This document shows, one piece after another, positions 42,271 through 51,035 of a stretch of DNA of 64,000 bases. Numbering within the stretch: the stretch's first letter is position 1; each line of letters begins with the position of its first letter. The position numbers were made by a program, and so were the translations under genes. The notes under the pieces are model-generated. The model worked only from the letters and a program-made list of their open reading frames with translations, was not told where the DNA came from and did no database searches. Source of the stretch: Streptomyces microflavus (GTDB lineage Bacteria > Actinomycetota > Actinomycetes > Streptomycetales > Streptomycetaceae); NCBI RefSeq assembly GCF_014650075.1, contig NZ_BMUG01000006.1, forward strand, positions 186,001 to 250,000, given 5' to 3'.

Positions 42271-43674
42271 TCAGCACCACGGCCCCGTCACCGCGAACGT
42301 CGTCCCCGGCGTGTAGCAGTTCACGTACATCGTCGATCCGTCCGGCGAGAAGGCGACCCCCGCGAACTCGCCCCACTCCGGCTCCTCCGGCGTCCCGATG
42401 TTCTGCCGCCCGCGCGCCATCGTGTAGACCTCGCCCCGCCGCGTCACCCCCAGGACGTGCTGCGCGCCGCCGCCGTCCTCGCAGACCATCAGGCCCCCGT
42501 CGGCGGCCAGGCAGATGTTGTCCGGGGACTCGCCGGGGAGCTGGATGTCGGTGTCCGGTCCGAAGACCACGACCAGGGTGAGCCGGCGCTTCTTCGGCTC
42601 GTACCGCCAGACCTGGCCGTAGTGGTCGGCCGCCGAGCCCTCGGCGCTGCGGGCGAAGCTGGAGACGAAGTAGACGGACGAGCCGCCCCAGTAGCAGCCC
42701 TCCAGCTTCTGGGCGTGCGTGATGCCCTTCGGGCCGAAGTCCTGGAGCCGGATGGGGGTCTCGGCCGCCAGCGGGTCCGGTACGGGCACCCACTCGACCC
42801 GGTCGAAGCTCGCGCCGGTCTCCCGGACCGCGGAGAGGTCGGGCAGGCCCGGCACCCGCATCGCCTCCAGCGCCCCGCCCGCCCGCAGCGAACCGGTGCC
42901 GCCGAGCGGCCTGGCGGGGAGGAAGCGGTAGAAGAGGCCGAAGGGTTTGTCGAACGCGTCCTCCGTCTCGTACACGATCCCGTTCTTCGGGTCGACCGCG
43001 ATCGCCTCGTGCTGGAAGCGGCCCATCGCGGTCAGCGGGACGGCCCCGGTGCGGCGCGGGTCGGCGCCGTCCACCTCGAAGATGAAGCCGTGGTCCTTGG
43101 TGTACCCGTTGGTCCCGGCCTTGTCCTCGGTCTCCTCGCAGGTCAGCCAGGTGCGCCAGGGGGTGGGCCCGCCCGCGCAGTTCACCGCCGTACCGGCGAT
43201 GGCGACCCGCTCGCCGAGCACCTTGTTCCGGCCGTCGAGCTCCAGGGACGTACAGCCGCCCTTGGCCGCCGGGTCGTAGGTGAGCCCCGCGACGGTCGGC
43301 ACGCCGATCTTCGCCGTGTGCCGGTTCTCGTGGTTGCGGACGAGGTGGACGCGGCCGTGGCGGCCCGCGAGGGCGGCCATGCCGTCGTGGTTGCTGGGCA
43401 CCTTGCCCTCACCGGAGCGCAGCGGGTCGCCCTCCCGGGACAGCACCCGGTAGCGGAAACCTTTCGGCAGATCGAGCAGTCCGTCCGGGTCGGGGACGAG
43501 GGGGCCGTAGCCGCCGTGGCCGCGGGCGGCAGCCGTGCCCGCGAAGAGTTCGGAGAAAGCCCCGGTGAAGGCGATCGCGGCCGCTGCGCCGCCGCCTGCC
43601 AGGACCTGTCGTCGTGTCGCGGTGTGCCGGGGTGCGGTCGCTGCGGTCGCTGTGTTCCGGGTTTCGGATGACAT
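42271..43674 (-). CDS. PhoX-type alkaline phosphatase (DUF839)
   Basis: A 467-residue Tat-exported phosphatase/DUF839 protein. The Tat signal TATRRQVLAGGGAAAAIAF lies at about 20-40. Motifs include SNHDGMAALAG and LVRNHENRHT, typical of PhoX metal-ligand loops, CEETED near 180 and PDNICLAADGGLMVCEDGGGAQHV near 400. PhoX binds Fe/Ca and releases phosphate from organic esters under phosphate starvation. No PHO box was searched exactly; I see no obvious one before ATG 43674. Confidence 0.85.
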   Translation of the reverse strand: MSSETRNTATAATAPRHTATRRQVLAGGGAAAAIAFTGAFSELFAGTAAARGHGGYGPLVPDPDGLLDLPKGFRYRVLSREGDPLRSGEGKVPSNHDGMAALAGRHGRVHLVRNHENRHTAKIGVPTVAGLTYDPAAKGGCTSLELDGRNKVLGERVAIAGTAVNCAGGPTPWRTWLTCEETEDKAGTNGYTKDHGFIFEVDGADPRRTGAVPLTAMGRFQHEAIAVDPKNGIVYETEDAFDKPFGLFYRFLPARPLGGTGSLRAGGALEAMRVPGLPDLSAVRETGASFDRVEWVPVPDPLAAETPIRLQDFGPKGITHAQKLEGCYWGGSSVYFVSSFARSAEGSAADHYGQVWRYEPKKRRLTLVVVFGPDTDIQLPGESPDNICLAADGGLMVCEDGGGAQHVLGVTRRGEVYTMARGRQNIGTPEEPEWGEFAGVAFSPDGSTMYVNCYTPGTTFAVTGPWC

Positions 43675-43811
43675 GAGGCAACTCCCTGTTGGCGGACAGG
43701 TGACGTGACCCGCATGTGTGTAGCACGCACAGAGGCGCGGGGGAACCATGCGCGCCCCCGCGCCCCGTGTTGCCGCTGGGACGGCCCGGAGGGGGCCGCC
43801 GACGCGGAGGG

Positions 43812-44237
43812 TCAGGCCAGCGAGGCCGACAGCGTGATCGTCGTGCCCGTCAGCGCCTGGCTGACCGGGCAGTTCGCCTTGGCGTCCTCGGCGGCCTTCA
43901 CGAAGGCGTCCTCGTCGAGACCGGGGACCTCGCCCACGACGGTGAGGTGGATGCCGGTGATGCCCGTGCCGGGCTGGAAGGTCACCTCGGCCTTGGTCTC
44001 CAGCCGGGTCGACGGGGTGCCGGCCCCGGCGAGTCCGTGGGAGAGCGCCATCGAGAAGCAGCTGGAGTGGGCGGCCGCGATGAGCTCCTCGGGGCTCGTC
44101 TTGCCGTTCGCCTGCTCCGAGCGGGCCGGCCAGGAGACGGGGTAGTCGCCGATGCCGGAGGAGTCGAAGGTGACGACCCCCTTGCCCTCGAGCAGGTTGC
44201 CTTCCCAGTTCGTGTGCGCCTGACGCGTGGTAGCCAT
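43812..44237 (-). CDS. OsmC family peroxiredoxin
   Basis: A 141-residue OsmC/Ohr-type thiol peroxidase that reduces organic hydroperoxides. The two catalytic cysteines are Cys60 (AAHSSCFSMALS) and Cys123 (AKANCPVSQAL), with supporting Arg39 and Glu50/51. ATG 44237 follows a GAAGGGA ribosome site. It is monocistronic. Confidence 0.93.
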   Translation of the reverse strand: MATTRQAHTNWEGNLLEGKGVVTFDSSGIGDYPVSWPARSEQANGKTSPEELIAAAHSSCFSMALSHGLAGAGTPSTRLETKAEVTFQPGTGITGIHLTVVGEVPGLDEDAFVKAAEDAKANCPVSQALTGTTITLSASLA

Positions 44238-44351
44238 GCTGGATCCCTTCGAACGGAACAGTGTGCGCGGTTGTACGGGAGTTGTCCGCGGTCGTACGCG
44301 GACGGAGTTACGGGTACGCCGCGAACGGGCACCCGGTGTCACCCCCCGAAC

Positions 44352-45446
44352 CTACTGCGCCACCAGGCCCTTCGCGTCACGTGCCAGTGCTGTCAGCCGC
44401 GAGATCGCCCGGAAGTATTTCTTCCGGTACCCGCCGTTCAGCATCTCGTCGCTGAACAGCCTGTCGAACGGCAGCCCCGAGGCCAGCACCGGCACTTCGC
44501 GGTCGTACAGCCGGTCGGCCAGCACCACCAGGCGCAGCGCGGTCGACTGGTCGGGCACCGCCGTCACCCCGGTCAGGCAGACCGCGTCGAGCTCGTCGGC
44601 CAGCGCCCCGTACCGGCTCGGGTGGACCCGTGCCAGGTGGTCCAGGAGCCCCGGGAAGTCGTCCAGCGACGCGCCCGGCGTGGCGTACGCGGCGCGGGTG
44701 ACCTGCTCGTCGGTGTACGGCGGCGGGGCCTCGGGCAGCCCGCGGTGCCGGTAGTCCTCACCGTCGATGCGCAACGGGCGGAAGTGCGCGGACAGGCCCT
44801 GGATCTCGCGCAGGAAGTCGGCGGCGGCGAACCGGCCCTCGCCGAGCTTGCCCGGCAGTGTGTTCGAGGTCGCGGCCAGCGCCACCCCGTGCTCCACCAG
44901 CCGGCTGAGCAGCGAGGAGACCAGCACGGTGTCGCCCGGGTCGTCCAGCTCGAACTCGTCGATGCACAGCAGCCGGTGACCGCTCAGCGTCTGCACGGTC
45001 TGCTGGAAACCCAGCGCGCCCACCAGGTTTGTCAGTTCCACGAACGTGCCGAACGCCTTCAGCGACGGCTCGGCGGGCGTGGCGTGCCAGAGGGAGGCGA
45101 GCAGGTGGGTCTTGCCGACGCCGTAGCCGCCGTCCAGATAGACCCCGCGCGGCCCGGTCGGAGCGGCCGGCTTCTTGCTCCCGAACCACTTCCGGCGCCC
45201 GGAACCCGTCGCGTGCGACCCGCCGAGCCCGGCGGCGAAGCCCGCGAGGACGGTGACGGCCTCGCTCTGGCTGGGCTGGTTCGGGTCGGGTACGTAGGTG
45301 TCGAAGCGCACCGAATCGAAGCGCGGCGGCGGCACCATCTCCGCGACCAGACGGTCGGCGGGGACGCGCGGCTCGCGGGCGCACAGGGACAGCGGGGCCA
45401 TTTCGGCGAGGGGGCTCTGCCCCGGAAACGCGGTGGAGGACGACAC
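44352..45446 (-). CDS. zapE: AFG1/ZapE-like ATPase
   Basis: A 364-residue AAA-type ATPase. ZapE in gamma-proteobacteria binds the Z-ring; eukaryotic AFG1 homologues work in mitochondria. Walker A is GGYGVGKTH at 106-114, Walker B LLCIDEFEL near 158, and an AAA-type sensor region ATSNTLPGKLGEG follows. A C-terminal helical part ends the protein. GTG 45446 is selected because of GGTGGAGAG before it. In this window it is divergent from the RibD-C gene with only 37 bases between the starts, so promoters overlap. Confidence 0.85.
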   Translation of the reverse strand: MSSSTAFPGQSPLAEMAPLSLCAREPRVPADRLVAEMVPPPRFDSVRFDTYVPDPNQPSQSEAVTVLAGFAAGLGGSHATGSGRRKWFGSKKPAAPTGPRGVYLDGGYGVGKTHLLASLWHATPAEPSLKAFGTFVELTNLVGALGFQQTVQTLSGHRLLCIDEFELDDPGDTVLVSSLLSRLVEHGVALAATSNTLPGKLGEGRFAAADFLREIQGLSAHFRPLRIDGEDYRHRGLPEAPPPYTDEQVTRAAYATPGASLDDFPGLLDHLARVHPSRYGALADELDAVCLTGVTAVPDQSTALRLVVLADRLYDREVPVLASGLPFDRLFSDEMLNGGYRKKYFRAISRLTALARDAKGLVAQ

Positions 45447-45483
45447 AACTCTCCACCCTAAGGCCCGTGCCAGACTGCAACCC

Positions 45484-46284
45484 ATGCGAAGCCTGTTCCC
45501 TGTGACGGACCTGACAACAACAGCCGCTGCACCCGACCCCTCGGGGCTGCTCACGGACCGCGAGTGGAGCCTCGACGAGCTGGCCGACGCGTACGCCTAC
45601 CCGGCGACCGGGGACCCGTGGCTGCGCGCCAACATGGTCTCCACCCTCGACGGGGCCGCCCAGCACGACGGCCGCTCGCAGGGCATCTCCTGCGCCGCCG
45701 ACATGCGGATCTTCGGCACCCTGCGGGGCCTCGCCGACGTGGTGATCGCCGGGGCCGAGACCGTACGCCTGGAGGGGTACCGTCCGGCCCGCGCCCGGGA
45801 GGCCTTCGCCGGGCGGCGGGCGGCCGCAGGGCAGGGCCCAGCGCCCGCCGTCGCCGTGGTGAGCGGCTCGCTGGACCTGGACTTCTCGCTTCCCCTGTTC
45901 ACCGAGCCGCTGGTCCCGACCCTCGTGGTGACCGGTGCCGGGGCCCCCGCCGACCGGATCGCGGCGGCCCGGAAGGCGGGCGCGGAGGTGGTGATCGCGG
46001 GCGAGGGCGCCCGGGTGGACCCGGCCCGCGCGGTGCGCGAGCTGGCGGACCGGGGGCTGCGGCGCCAGCTCACGGAGGGCGGGCCCCGGCTGCTCGGCCA
46101 GTTCGTGGCGGCGGGGGTGCTGGACGAGCTCTGCCTGACGCTCTCCCCGATGCTCACGGCCGGGGACGCGCAGCGGATCGCCGGAGGCCCCGGAGTCACC
46201 GTGCCGGAACGTTTCGCCTTGGCATCGCTGCTGGAAGAGGACGGTTTCCTCTTCGGCCGGTACCGGCGGGCGGACGCGCGGTAA
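45484..46284 (+). CDS. RibD C-terminal domain pyrimidine reductase-like protein
   Basis: A 266-residue protein with the RibD-C/DHFR-like fold: NMVSTLDGAAQHDGRSQGI near 51, DVVIAGAETVRLEGY and LTEGGPRLLGQF...LDELCLTLSP, typical of 5-amino-6-(5-phosphoribosylamino)uracil reductases. No deaminase domain precedes it. It may therefore be a split reductase of riboflavin synthesis or a general NADPH reductase. Only 37 bases separate its ATG from zapE, with no good ribosome site, so a leaderless transcript is likely. The stop lies inside a 22-bp tandem repeat. Confidence 0.8.
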   Translation: MRSLFPVTDLTTTAAAPDPSGLLTDREWSLDELADAYAYPATGDPWLRANMVSTLDGAAQHDGRSQGISCAADMRIFGTLRGLADVVIAGAETVRLEGYRPARAREAFAGRRAAAGQGPAPAVAVVSGSLDLDFSLPLFTEPLVPTLVVTGAGAPADRIAAARKAGAEVVIAGEGARVDPARAVRELADRGLRRQLTEGGPRLLGQFVAAGVLDELCLTLSPMLTAGDAQRIAGGPGVTVPERFALASLLEEDGFLFGRYRRADAR

Positions 46285-46338
46285 CCCACGGAGGGACGCG
46301 CGGTAACCGGAGGAGGGACACGGGGTCACCGACGGGGG
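46273..46338. repeat. Three 22-bp tandem repeats at the end of the RibD-C gene
   Basis: Units at 46273-46294, 46295-46316 and 46317-46338 follow the pattern gacgcgcggtaacc...gagg; the third is more divergent. The first unit contains the last codons and stop of the RibD-C gene, so the two others are duplicated gene-end sequence. Confidence 0.75.
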
Positions 46339-46398
46339 GACACTTAGCGGAATTACCCGTTCCGGTTAGCTCCGGCTGGGCACACTTACCTCTGCAGT

Positions 46399-46450
46399 CC
46401 CCGTGGAAGCACGGGGAAGGATGGTTTCAGCAAACGACCGTCGACGGTCG
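46399..46450 (+). promoter_or_regulatory. Structured leader before the 46493 gene
   Basis: Two stem-loops lie 43-94 bases before the GTG: CCCCGTG-GAAG-CACGGGG (46399-46416) and the 16-bp palindrome cgaccgtcgacggtcg (46435-46450). Together with about 200 bases free of genes they suggest a regulated 5' leader or an overlapping binding site. Confidence 0.4.
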
Positions 46451-46492
46451 AGCCGGCTGTCGACGAGACGCAGAAGCGGAAGGGCGCCTGTC

Positions 46493-46963
46493 GTGTTCAC
46501 AAGCGTTTTGATGATCGAGAAGCCGCTCACTCCCGAGGACGTGGACTTCGTCACCACCCTCCACGGCGAGGAGCGGATCTCGTTCGTCGTTCTGTTGCAG
46601 CCGCGCGGCGACCAGGCCGATGTCCTGCTGCGCGCGATCGACGACGTGGCGATGGGGGAGCTCAAGGAGGCCGTCCGCGAGAGCGAGGAGCCGGAGGGCA
46701 AGGAGGCCCGCGAGCCCGCCGAGATCGGCCTGGAGTACTCCCTACGGGCCCTGCGCGAGGCGGGCTCCGAAGCGGTCGGACAAGTGATCGAGGACCACCC
46801 CCTGGACAAACTGACGACCGTCGTCGAGGAGGCGGGCGCGGACGAGGTCATCGTCCTGACCGCCCCGCACTACGTGGAGGAGTTCTTCCACCGCGACTGG
46901 GCATCCCGCGCCCGGCACAAGGTCGGCGTCCCGGTGCTCAAGCTCTTCGCACACAGCGAATAG
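46493..46963 (+). CDS. Small conserved actinobacterial protein, USP/Rossmann-like
   Basis: A 156-residue acidic protein, widespread in streptomycetes. Alternating strands and helices (FVVLLQPR, EVIVLTAPHYVEEFFHRDWASRARHKVGVPVLKLFAH) suggest a small Rossmann or universal-stress-like fold. Some databases label it indole-3-glycerol phosphate synthase, but nothing like the TIM-barrel catalytic residues is present and the length is too short. GTG 46493 follows GGAAGGG. It precedes murC by 68 bases. Confidence 0.72.
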   Translation: MFTSVLMIEKPLTPEDVDFVTTLHGEERISFVVLLQPRGDQADVLLRAIDDVAMGELKEAVRESEEPEGKEAREPAEIGLEYSLRALREAGSEAVGQVIEDHPLDKLTTVVEEAGADEVIVLTAPHYVEEFFHRDWASRARHKVGVPVLKLFAHSE

Positions 46964-47031
46964 GCTGGTCCCGCGGTCCGGGTTGGCCCTCGGCCGCAGT
47001 CCGAACCTCACCGATCTCCGCAGGAGCACAG

Positions 47032-48432
47032 ATGGCACCCGGCATTCCCGCCGCCATGGAACGACCGCACTTCATCGGCATCGGCGGCGCCGGAATGTCG
47101 GGCATCGCGAAGATCCTCGCCCAGCGCGGGGCGAAGGTGGCGGGCAGCGACGCCAAGGAGTCCGCCACCGCCGAGTCGCTGCGGGCGCTGGGGGCGACCG
47201 TGCACATCGGACACGCGGCGGGCCACCTGGCCGACGACGCGTCCTGCGTGGTCGTCTCCAGCGCCATCCGCGCCGACAACCCGGAGCTGCTCCGGGCGAA
47301 CGAGCTGTCCGTCCCGGTGGTCCACCGCTCCGACGCGCTGGCCTCCCTGATGGACGGCCTGCGCGCCATCGCGGTGGCGGGCACGCACGGCAAGACGACC
47401 ACCACGTCGATGCTGGCCGTCGCCCTCTCCTCGCTGGGCCTGGCCCCCTCGTACGCCATCGGAGGCGACCTGGAGGGCCCCGGCACCAACGCCACCCACG
47501 GCGAAGGCGACATCTTCGTCGCGGAGGCGGACGAGAGCGACCGCAGCTTCCAGAAGTACGACCCCGAGGTCGCGATCGTCCTCAACGTCGAGCTGGACCA
47601 CCACGCGAACTACGCCTCGATGGACGAGATCTACGACTCCTTCGAGACGTTCGTCGGCAAGGTCGTCCCCGGCGGCACCCTGGTCATCTCCGCCGACCAG
47701 CCCGGCGCCGTCGAGCTGACCCGCCGGGTCCGCGACCTCTCCGAACTGAAGGTCGTCACCTACGGCTCCGCCGAGAACGCCGACGTCCGCGTCCACAAGG
47801 TCACCCCGCGCGGGCTGACCAGCGAGGTCACGGTCCTGCTCAACGGCAGGTTCCTCACCTTCACCGTCTCCGTACCGGGCAGCCACTACGCCCACAACGC
47901 GGTCGCCGCGCTCGCCGCCGGGGTCGCCCTCGGTATCCCGGCGCACAACCTCGCCTCGGCGATCGGCAGCTACACCGGGGTCAAGCGCCGCCTCCAGCTC
48001 AAGGGCGAGGCGGCGGGCGTGCAGGTCATCGACTCGTACGCGCACCACCCCACCGAGATGACCGCCGACCTGGAGGCCATGCGCGGCGCCGCCGCCGACG
48101 CCCGCATCCTGGTCGTCTTCCAGCCGCACCTGTTCTCCCGTACCCAGGAGCTGGGCACCGAGATGGGCCAGGCCCTCGCGCTGGCCGACGCCTCGGTGGT
48201 CCTGGACATCTACCCGGCCCGCGAGGACCCGATCCCGGGCATCACCAGCGCCCTGATCATCGACGCGGCGAAGGCGGCGGGCGCCGAGGTCACCGCCGTC
48301 CACGACCAGGACGCGGTTCCGGCCGCCGTCGCGGGAATGGCGAAGCCCGGTGATCTCGTTCTCACCATGGGAGCGGGCGATGTCACCGACCTCGGCCCGC
48401 GCATCCTGGACCACCTGTCGAGCGGCCGGTAG
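47032..48432 (+). CDS. murC: UDP-N-acetylmuramate--L-alanine ligase
   Basis: Cytosolic Mur ligase that adds L-alanine to UDP-MurNAc, committing it to peptidoglycan. The 466-residue protein shows the N-terminal FIGIGGAGMSGIA (UDP-binding), the ATP P-loop GTHGKTTTT near 122, VAEADESDRSF in the central domain, and the C-terminal DSYAHHPTEM and VVFQPHLFSRT. The length is normal. ATG 47032 has an AGGAGC ribosome site. In streptomycetes murC lies outside the dcw cluster, as here. It is co-transcribed with msrB. Confidence 0.97.
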   Translation: MAPGIPAAMERPHFIGIGGAGMSGIAKILAQRGAKVAGSDAKESATAESLRALGATVHIGHAAGHLADDASCVVVSSAIRADNPELLRANELSVPVVHRSDALASLMDGLRAIAVAGTHGKTTTTSMLAVALSSLGLAPSYAIGGDLEGPGTNATHGEGDIFVAEADESDRSFQKYDPEVAIVLNVELDHHANYASMDEIYDSFETFVGKVVPGGTLVISADQPGAVELTRRVRDLSELKVVTYGSAENADVRVHKVTPRGLTSEVTVLLNGRFLTFTVSVPGSHYAHNAVAALAAGVALGIPAHNLASAIGSYTGVKRRLQLKGEAAGVQVIDSYAHHPTEMTADLEAMRGAAADARILVVFQPHLFSRTQELGTEMGQALALADASVVLDIYPAREDPIPGITSALIIDAAKAAGAEVTAVHDQDAVPAAVAGMAKPGDLVLTMGAGDVTDLGPRILDHLSSGR

Positions 48433-48482
48433 CCGAGTGGCGACCGGTTCGAGCGACCACCTGTCGAGCTGAGGAGCGGGAC

Positions 48483-48890
48483 GTGTCGTACGACGTCGAG
48501 AAGCCGGACGAGCAGTGGCGGGAAGAGCTGACCCCCGCCGAGTACGCGGTTCTGCGCCAGGCCGGCACCGAACCCGCCTTTCGGGGCGAGTACACCGACA
48601 CCAAGACGGCGGGCCTCTACTCCTGCCGGGCCTGCGGGGCGGAGCTGTTCCGCTCCGACACCAAGTTCGAGTCGCACTGCGGCTGGCCGTCCTTCTACGA
48701 CCCGAAGGACACGGACGCGGTCGAGCTGGTCGAGGACCGCGCCCACGGCATGGTCCGCACCGAGGTGCGCTGCGCCCGCTGCGGCTCGCACCTGGGCCAT
48801 GTCTTCGAGGGTGAGGGCTACCCCACCCCCACGGACCAGCGGTACTGCATCAACTCGATCTCGCTGACCCTGGCGCCGGACGAGAGCTGA
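48483..48890 (+). CDS. msrB: Peptide-methionine (R)-S-oxide reductase
   Basis: A 135-residue MsrB that repairs methionine-R-sulfoxide. Structural zinc Cys pairs are Cys48/Cys51 (SCRACG) and Cys97/Cys100 (RCARCGSHLG). The catalytic Cys122 lies in QRYCINS, and Cys66 in SHCGWPSF is the probable resolving residue. GTG 48483 follows GAGGAG. The gene is 50 bases downstream of murC and is closed by a terminator. Confidence 0.95.
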   Translation: MSYDVEKPDEQWREELTPAEYAVLRQAGTEPAFRGEYTDTKTAGLYSCRACGAELFRSDTKFESHCGWPSFYDPKDTDAVELVEDRAHGMVRTEVRCARCGSHLGHVFEGEGYPTPTDQRYCINSISLTLAPDES

Positions 48891-48904
48891 GCCCCACCGT
48901 CTGC

Positions 48905-48946
48905 CGGTGCCCCCGCCCCTGCGCGTATAGCAGGGCGGGGGCACCG
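48905..48946 (+). terminator. murC-msrB terminator hairpin
   Basis: CGGTGCCCCCGCCC pairs with GGGCGGGGGCACCG, enclosing a loop around gcgtatag; one extra C forms a bulge. It starts 14 bases after the msrB stop. Confidence 0.75.
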
Positions 48947-49008
48947 CGCTGTCACGCCCCCCGGGGATACCGGACCGATTCCACCAGACGGGCGCAGCCC
49001 CCCGAGGA

Positions 49009-49482
49009 TCACTCCTCGTCGTCGTCGCTCCCGCCCGTTTCCGACCGCAGCAGCGGGTGGATCACGCCGGGGAAGACCCGGGCCCGTACGACCTCCTCGG
49101 CCGACCCGCCCTGCACGACCGTCTCCGCGACACCCCAGGGCCGCCCGGCCAGGTGGATGGTCAGGGTGTACGAGGAGGGGCAGCCGGTGCACTCGTAGCG
49201 GTCGGCCCACGTCTCGACCTCGGTGGTGGAGCCCGGGTAGCGCTTCACATGGCGGTGGCGGGCGTGGCAGTGCTCGCAGGTCTCGCCGGGCTCACAGGTC
49301 CCGCCGCACGGACAGGGCACATCAAAGCTGTCGGCGGGCTTCCAGCGCTGCACGAGGACGGCCTCGCGGGTGGCGCCCATGTCCTTCATGGCCTTGAGGT
49401 TGCGGGCGGCGACGTTGTACGACTCGCCGGTGGCGGCCATCCGGTCGCGGATGACGTCCTTGCGTCCACGGTTGGTCGTCAT
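49009..49482 (-). CDS. Cys-rich protein of unknown function
   Basis: A 157-residue protein. The N-terminal helix TNRGRKDVIRDRMAATGESYNVAARNLKAM is a recurrent Streptomyces sequence resembling a DNA- or protein-binding helical motif. Then comes a Cys-rich stretch (CPCGGTC...CEHCHARHRH...CTGC, about 57-105) compatible with two zinc sites, and an acidic tail (DDDEE). The function is unknown. ATG 49482 has a GGAGGAG site. No obvious partner. Confidence 0.65.
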   Translation of the reverse strand: MTTNRGRKDVIRDRMAATGESYNVAARNLKAMKDMGATREAVLVQRWKPADSFDVPCPCGGTCEPGETCEHCHARHRHVKRYPGSTTEVETWADRYECTGCPSSYTLTIHLAGRPWGVAETVVQGGSAEEVVRARVFPGVIHPLLRSETGGSDDDEE

Positions 49483-49765
49483 GTCGGCTCCTCCTGGGGT
49501 TCACGCACGCGGCCCGCCAGGAGGCCCATGAGTCGTGTCAGTACGCCTTTACGGTACCTGTCCGGGCGCCGGTGGCCTTACGGCACGTGCCGTCGAGGTA
49601 TCGGCTCACGACGTACCCCAGGGCGATGAGGCCGATCCCGATGACCAGGAGCGACGGCGAGTGCGCGCTCCAGGACGAAGGTGATCAAGGCGTTCCCCCG
49701 CGCCAGTGAGCGCGGCTTCCGGGCGTACCCTTCGCAGGACTACGCCTGGATGCTCGGCGCGAGGC
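49483..49765. other. Intergenic region with a degenerate small membrane ORF
   Basis: On the minus strand 49684-49538 encodes SLLVIGIGLIALGYVVSRYLDGTC and a tail, a single transmembrane helix that ends at a TGA (49540-49538). No start codon precedes it in frame. In another frame just upstream lies ALITFVLERALAV, so a one-base shift may have destroyed a small membrane gene. I see no intact gene. Confidence 0.3.
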
Positions 49766-50011
49766 TCAGCCCTGGGCGGCGTACGAGAGGAAGTGCGTCC
49801 AGGCGGCCGGGGCGAGGGCGAGCTGCGGGCTCTCCTCGATCTTGGAGTCGCGGACGTGGACGCTGGAGGGGCAGGCGGCGACCTCGACGCAGGAGTCCCC
49901 GGAGCCGCTGCTGTAGCTCGACTTGTGCCACTCCATCGCAACCTCGACGCACGAGTCGCCGTCGCCACCGCTGTAGCTGCTCTTGAACCAGGCCAGGTCT
50001 GTGGTGCTCAT
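49766..50011 (-). CDS. DUF397 protein with duplicated motif
   Basis: An 81-residue DUF397 protein, the usual partner of Streptomyces XRE regulators. The core motif WxKSSYSxxxGDSCVEVA occurs twice: WFKSSYSGGDGDSCVEVA then WHKSSYSSGSGDSCVEVA, followed by the normal VHVRDSK ending. One such unit is standard, so the first is a tandem duplication. Its ATG overlaps the XRE stop (ATGA, 50011-50008), so translation is coupled. DUF397 proteins act as small antagonists or partners of the XRE protein. Confidence 0.88.
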   Translation of the reverse strand: MSTTDLAWFKSSYSGGDGDSCVEVAMEWHKSSYSSGSGDSCVEVAACPSSVHVRDSKIEESPQLALAPAAWTHFLSYAAQG

Positions 50012-50883
50012 CTCGCTCCTCGCATCCGCCGCATCAGGCTCTTTGAGTCGTCCAACGAGAGAGCCTGTGAACGCATACTGGCACACCGCATCTGGAGTGC
50101 GCTGATCACTTTGGGGTCGGAGATGAACTGGCCGTACTTCTGCCCTTCCAAGTAGCCGAACCACTGGTGCTCCGGCGTCTCCAGCAACTGCATCGGTCCG
50201 TCCAGTCCCGCGTGGTGATGCCGTACCAGCGGCATGATCTGGATGTCCACATTGCGCAGCTCGGACAGGTCGAGAATGTGGTCGATCAGTTCCCTCGTCA
50301 CCTCCTCGCCGCCCAAGTCCCGCAGGAATAGGTGCTCTTCGAGGATGAAAGTGAACGCGGTGTTGGGGCGGTTCCGCAGGAGTTGCTGACGTTCCAGCCG
50401 AGCCGCGAGCTGTGCCTCGATCTGCTCATCGTCGAGCGGCGGCAACTGGTCGGCGAACAGCGTCCGCGCGTACGCAGGCGTCTGCAACAGGCCCGGAATC
50501 AACCGGCACTCGTACGTGTACAGGCTCAGCGCCCCCAACTCCAGCTGCGCCCACTGCCGGAACCAGCTCGCCAACCCCTTCCGTCGCGTCAGGTGCTTTG
50601 CCGCGCCCAGGATCACCCCGAACGCGTCCAGGATCTCGTCCGCAAGCTCCGCGAAGTCCGGCGGTGGGAGCCGGCGGCCCTGTTCGATGGAGGCGACGGT
50701 CTCGGGGGAGTACCCGACGAGCGGGGCGAACTGCTCCTGCGTCAGGCCCGCCCGCTTGCGGAAGTTCTTGACGACTTCTCCGAACATCTTGAGGCTGTAA
50801 TGCGGTTCGGGTTCGCCGCTGCGCCCACCGCCGTTGCCGAAGGTCCCGTACGTGCTGTCGATGCCATCCGTGCCGTGCGTCAT
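50008..50883 (-). CDS. XRE-family regulator with DUF5753 domain
   Basis: A 291-residue regulator. The N-terminal HTH (about 40-95) contains FRKRAGLTQEQFAPLVGYSPETVASIEQGRRLPP. The rest is DUF5753, a sensor-like domain seen in Streptomyces regulators (LIPGLLQTPAYARTLF). These proteins pair with DUF397 partners and frequently with RsbW-like ATPases, as here; members such as WhiJ control development. The promoter region shared with the ATPase gene holds a nested palindrome. Confidence 0.92.
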   Translation of the reverse strand: MTHGTDGIDSTYGTFGNGGGRSGEPEPHYSLKMFGEVVKNFRKRAGLTQEQFAPLVGYSPETVASIEQGRRLPPPDFAELADEILDAFGVILGAAKHLTRRKGLASWFRQWAQLELGALSLYTYECRLIPGLLQTPAYARTLFADQLPPLDDEQIEAQLAARLERQQLLRNRPNTAFTFILEEHLFLRDLGGEEVTRELIDHILDLSELRNVDIQIMPLVRHHHAGLDGPMQLLETPEHQWFGYLEGQKYGQFISDPKVISALQMRCASMRSQALSLDDSKSLMRRMRGAR

Positions 50884-50942
50884 GTACGGCCACCTCCCCG
50901 TGCGCTGTCCTGGTTCGCAACCCGTCCATGCTCACGGAACGT

Positions 50943-50993
50943 GATCCGTACTGTCTACCCTTTGCACCCGTACGCTGACTCAGCGTACGGATC
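50943..50993. promoter_or_regulatory. Nested palindrome between XRE gene and ATPase gene
   Basis: CCGTACGCTGA-c-TCAGCGTACGG is an 11+11-bp perfect inverted repeat with a single central base (50968-50990). An outer pair GATCCGTAC (50943-50951) and GTACGGATC (50985-50993) shares the right arm. The alternative pairings and the location between divergent genes point to an operator for the XRE regulator. Confidence 0.6.
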
Positions 50994-51035
50994 GGTGACC
51001 TGGTGGTGGAGGGTCGGGGCCGGGAATCTGGGGGC

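Noticed and set aside
46493..46963. Indole-3-glycerol phosphate synthase label
   Set aside because: Too short for a TIM barrel and no TrpC catalytic residues are seen.
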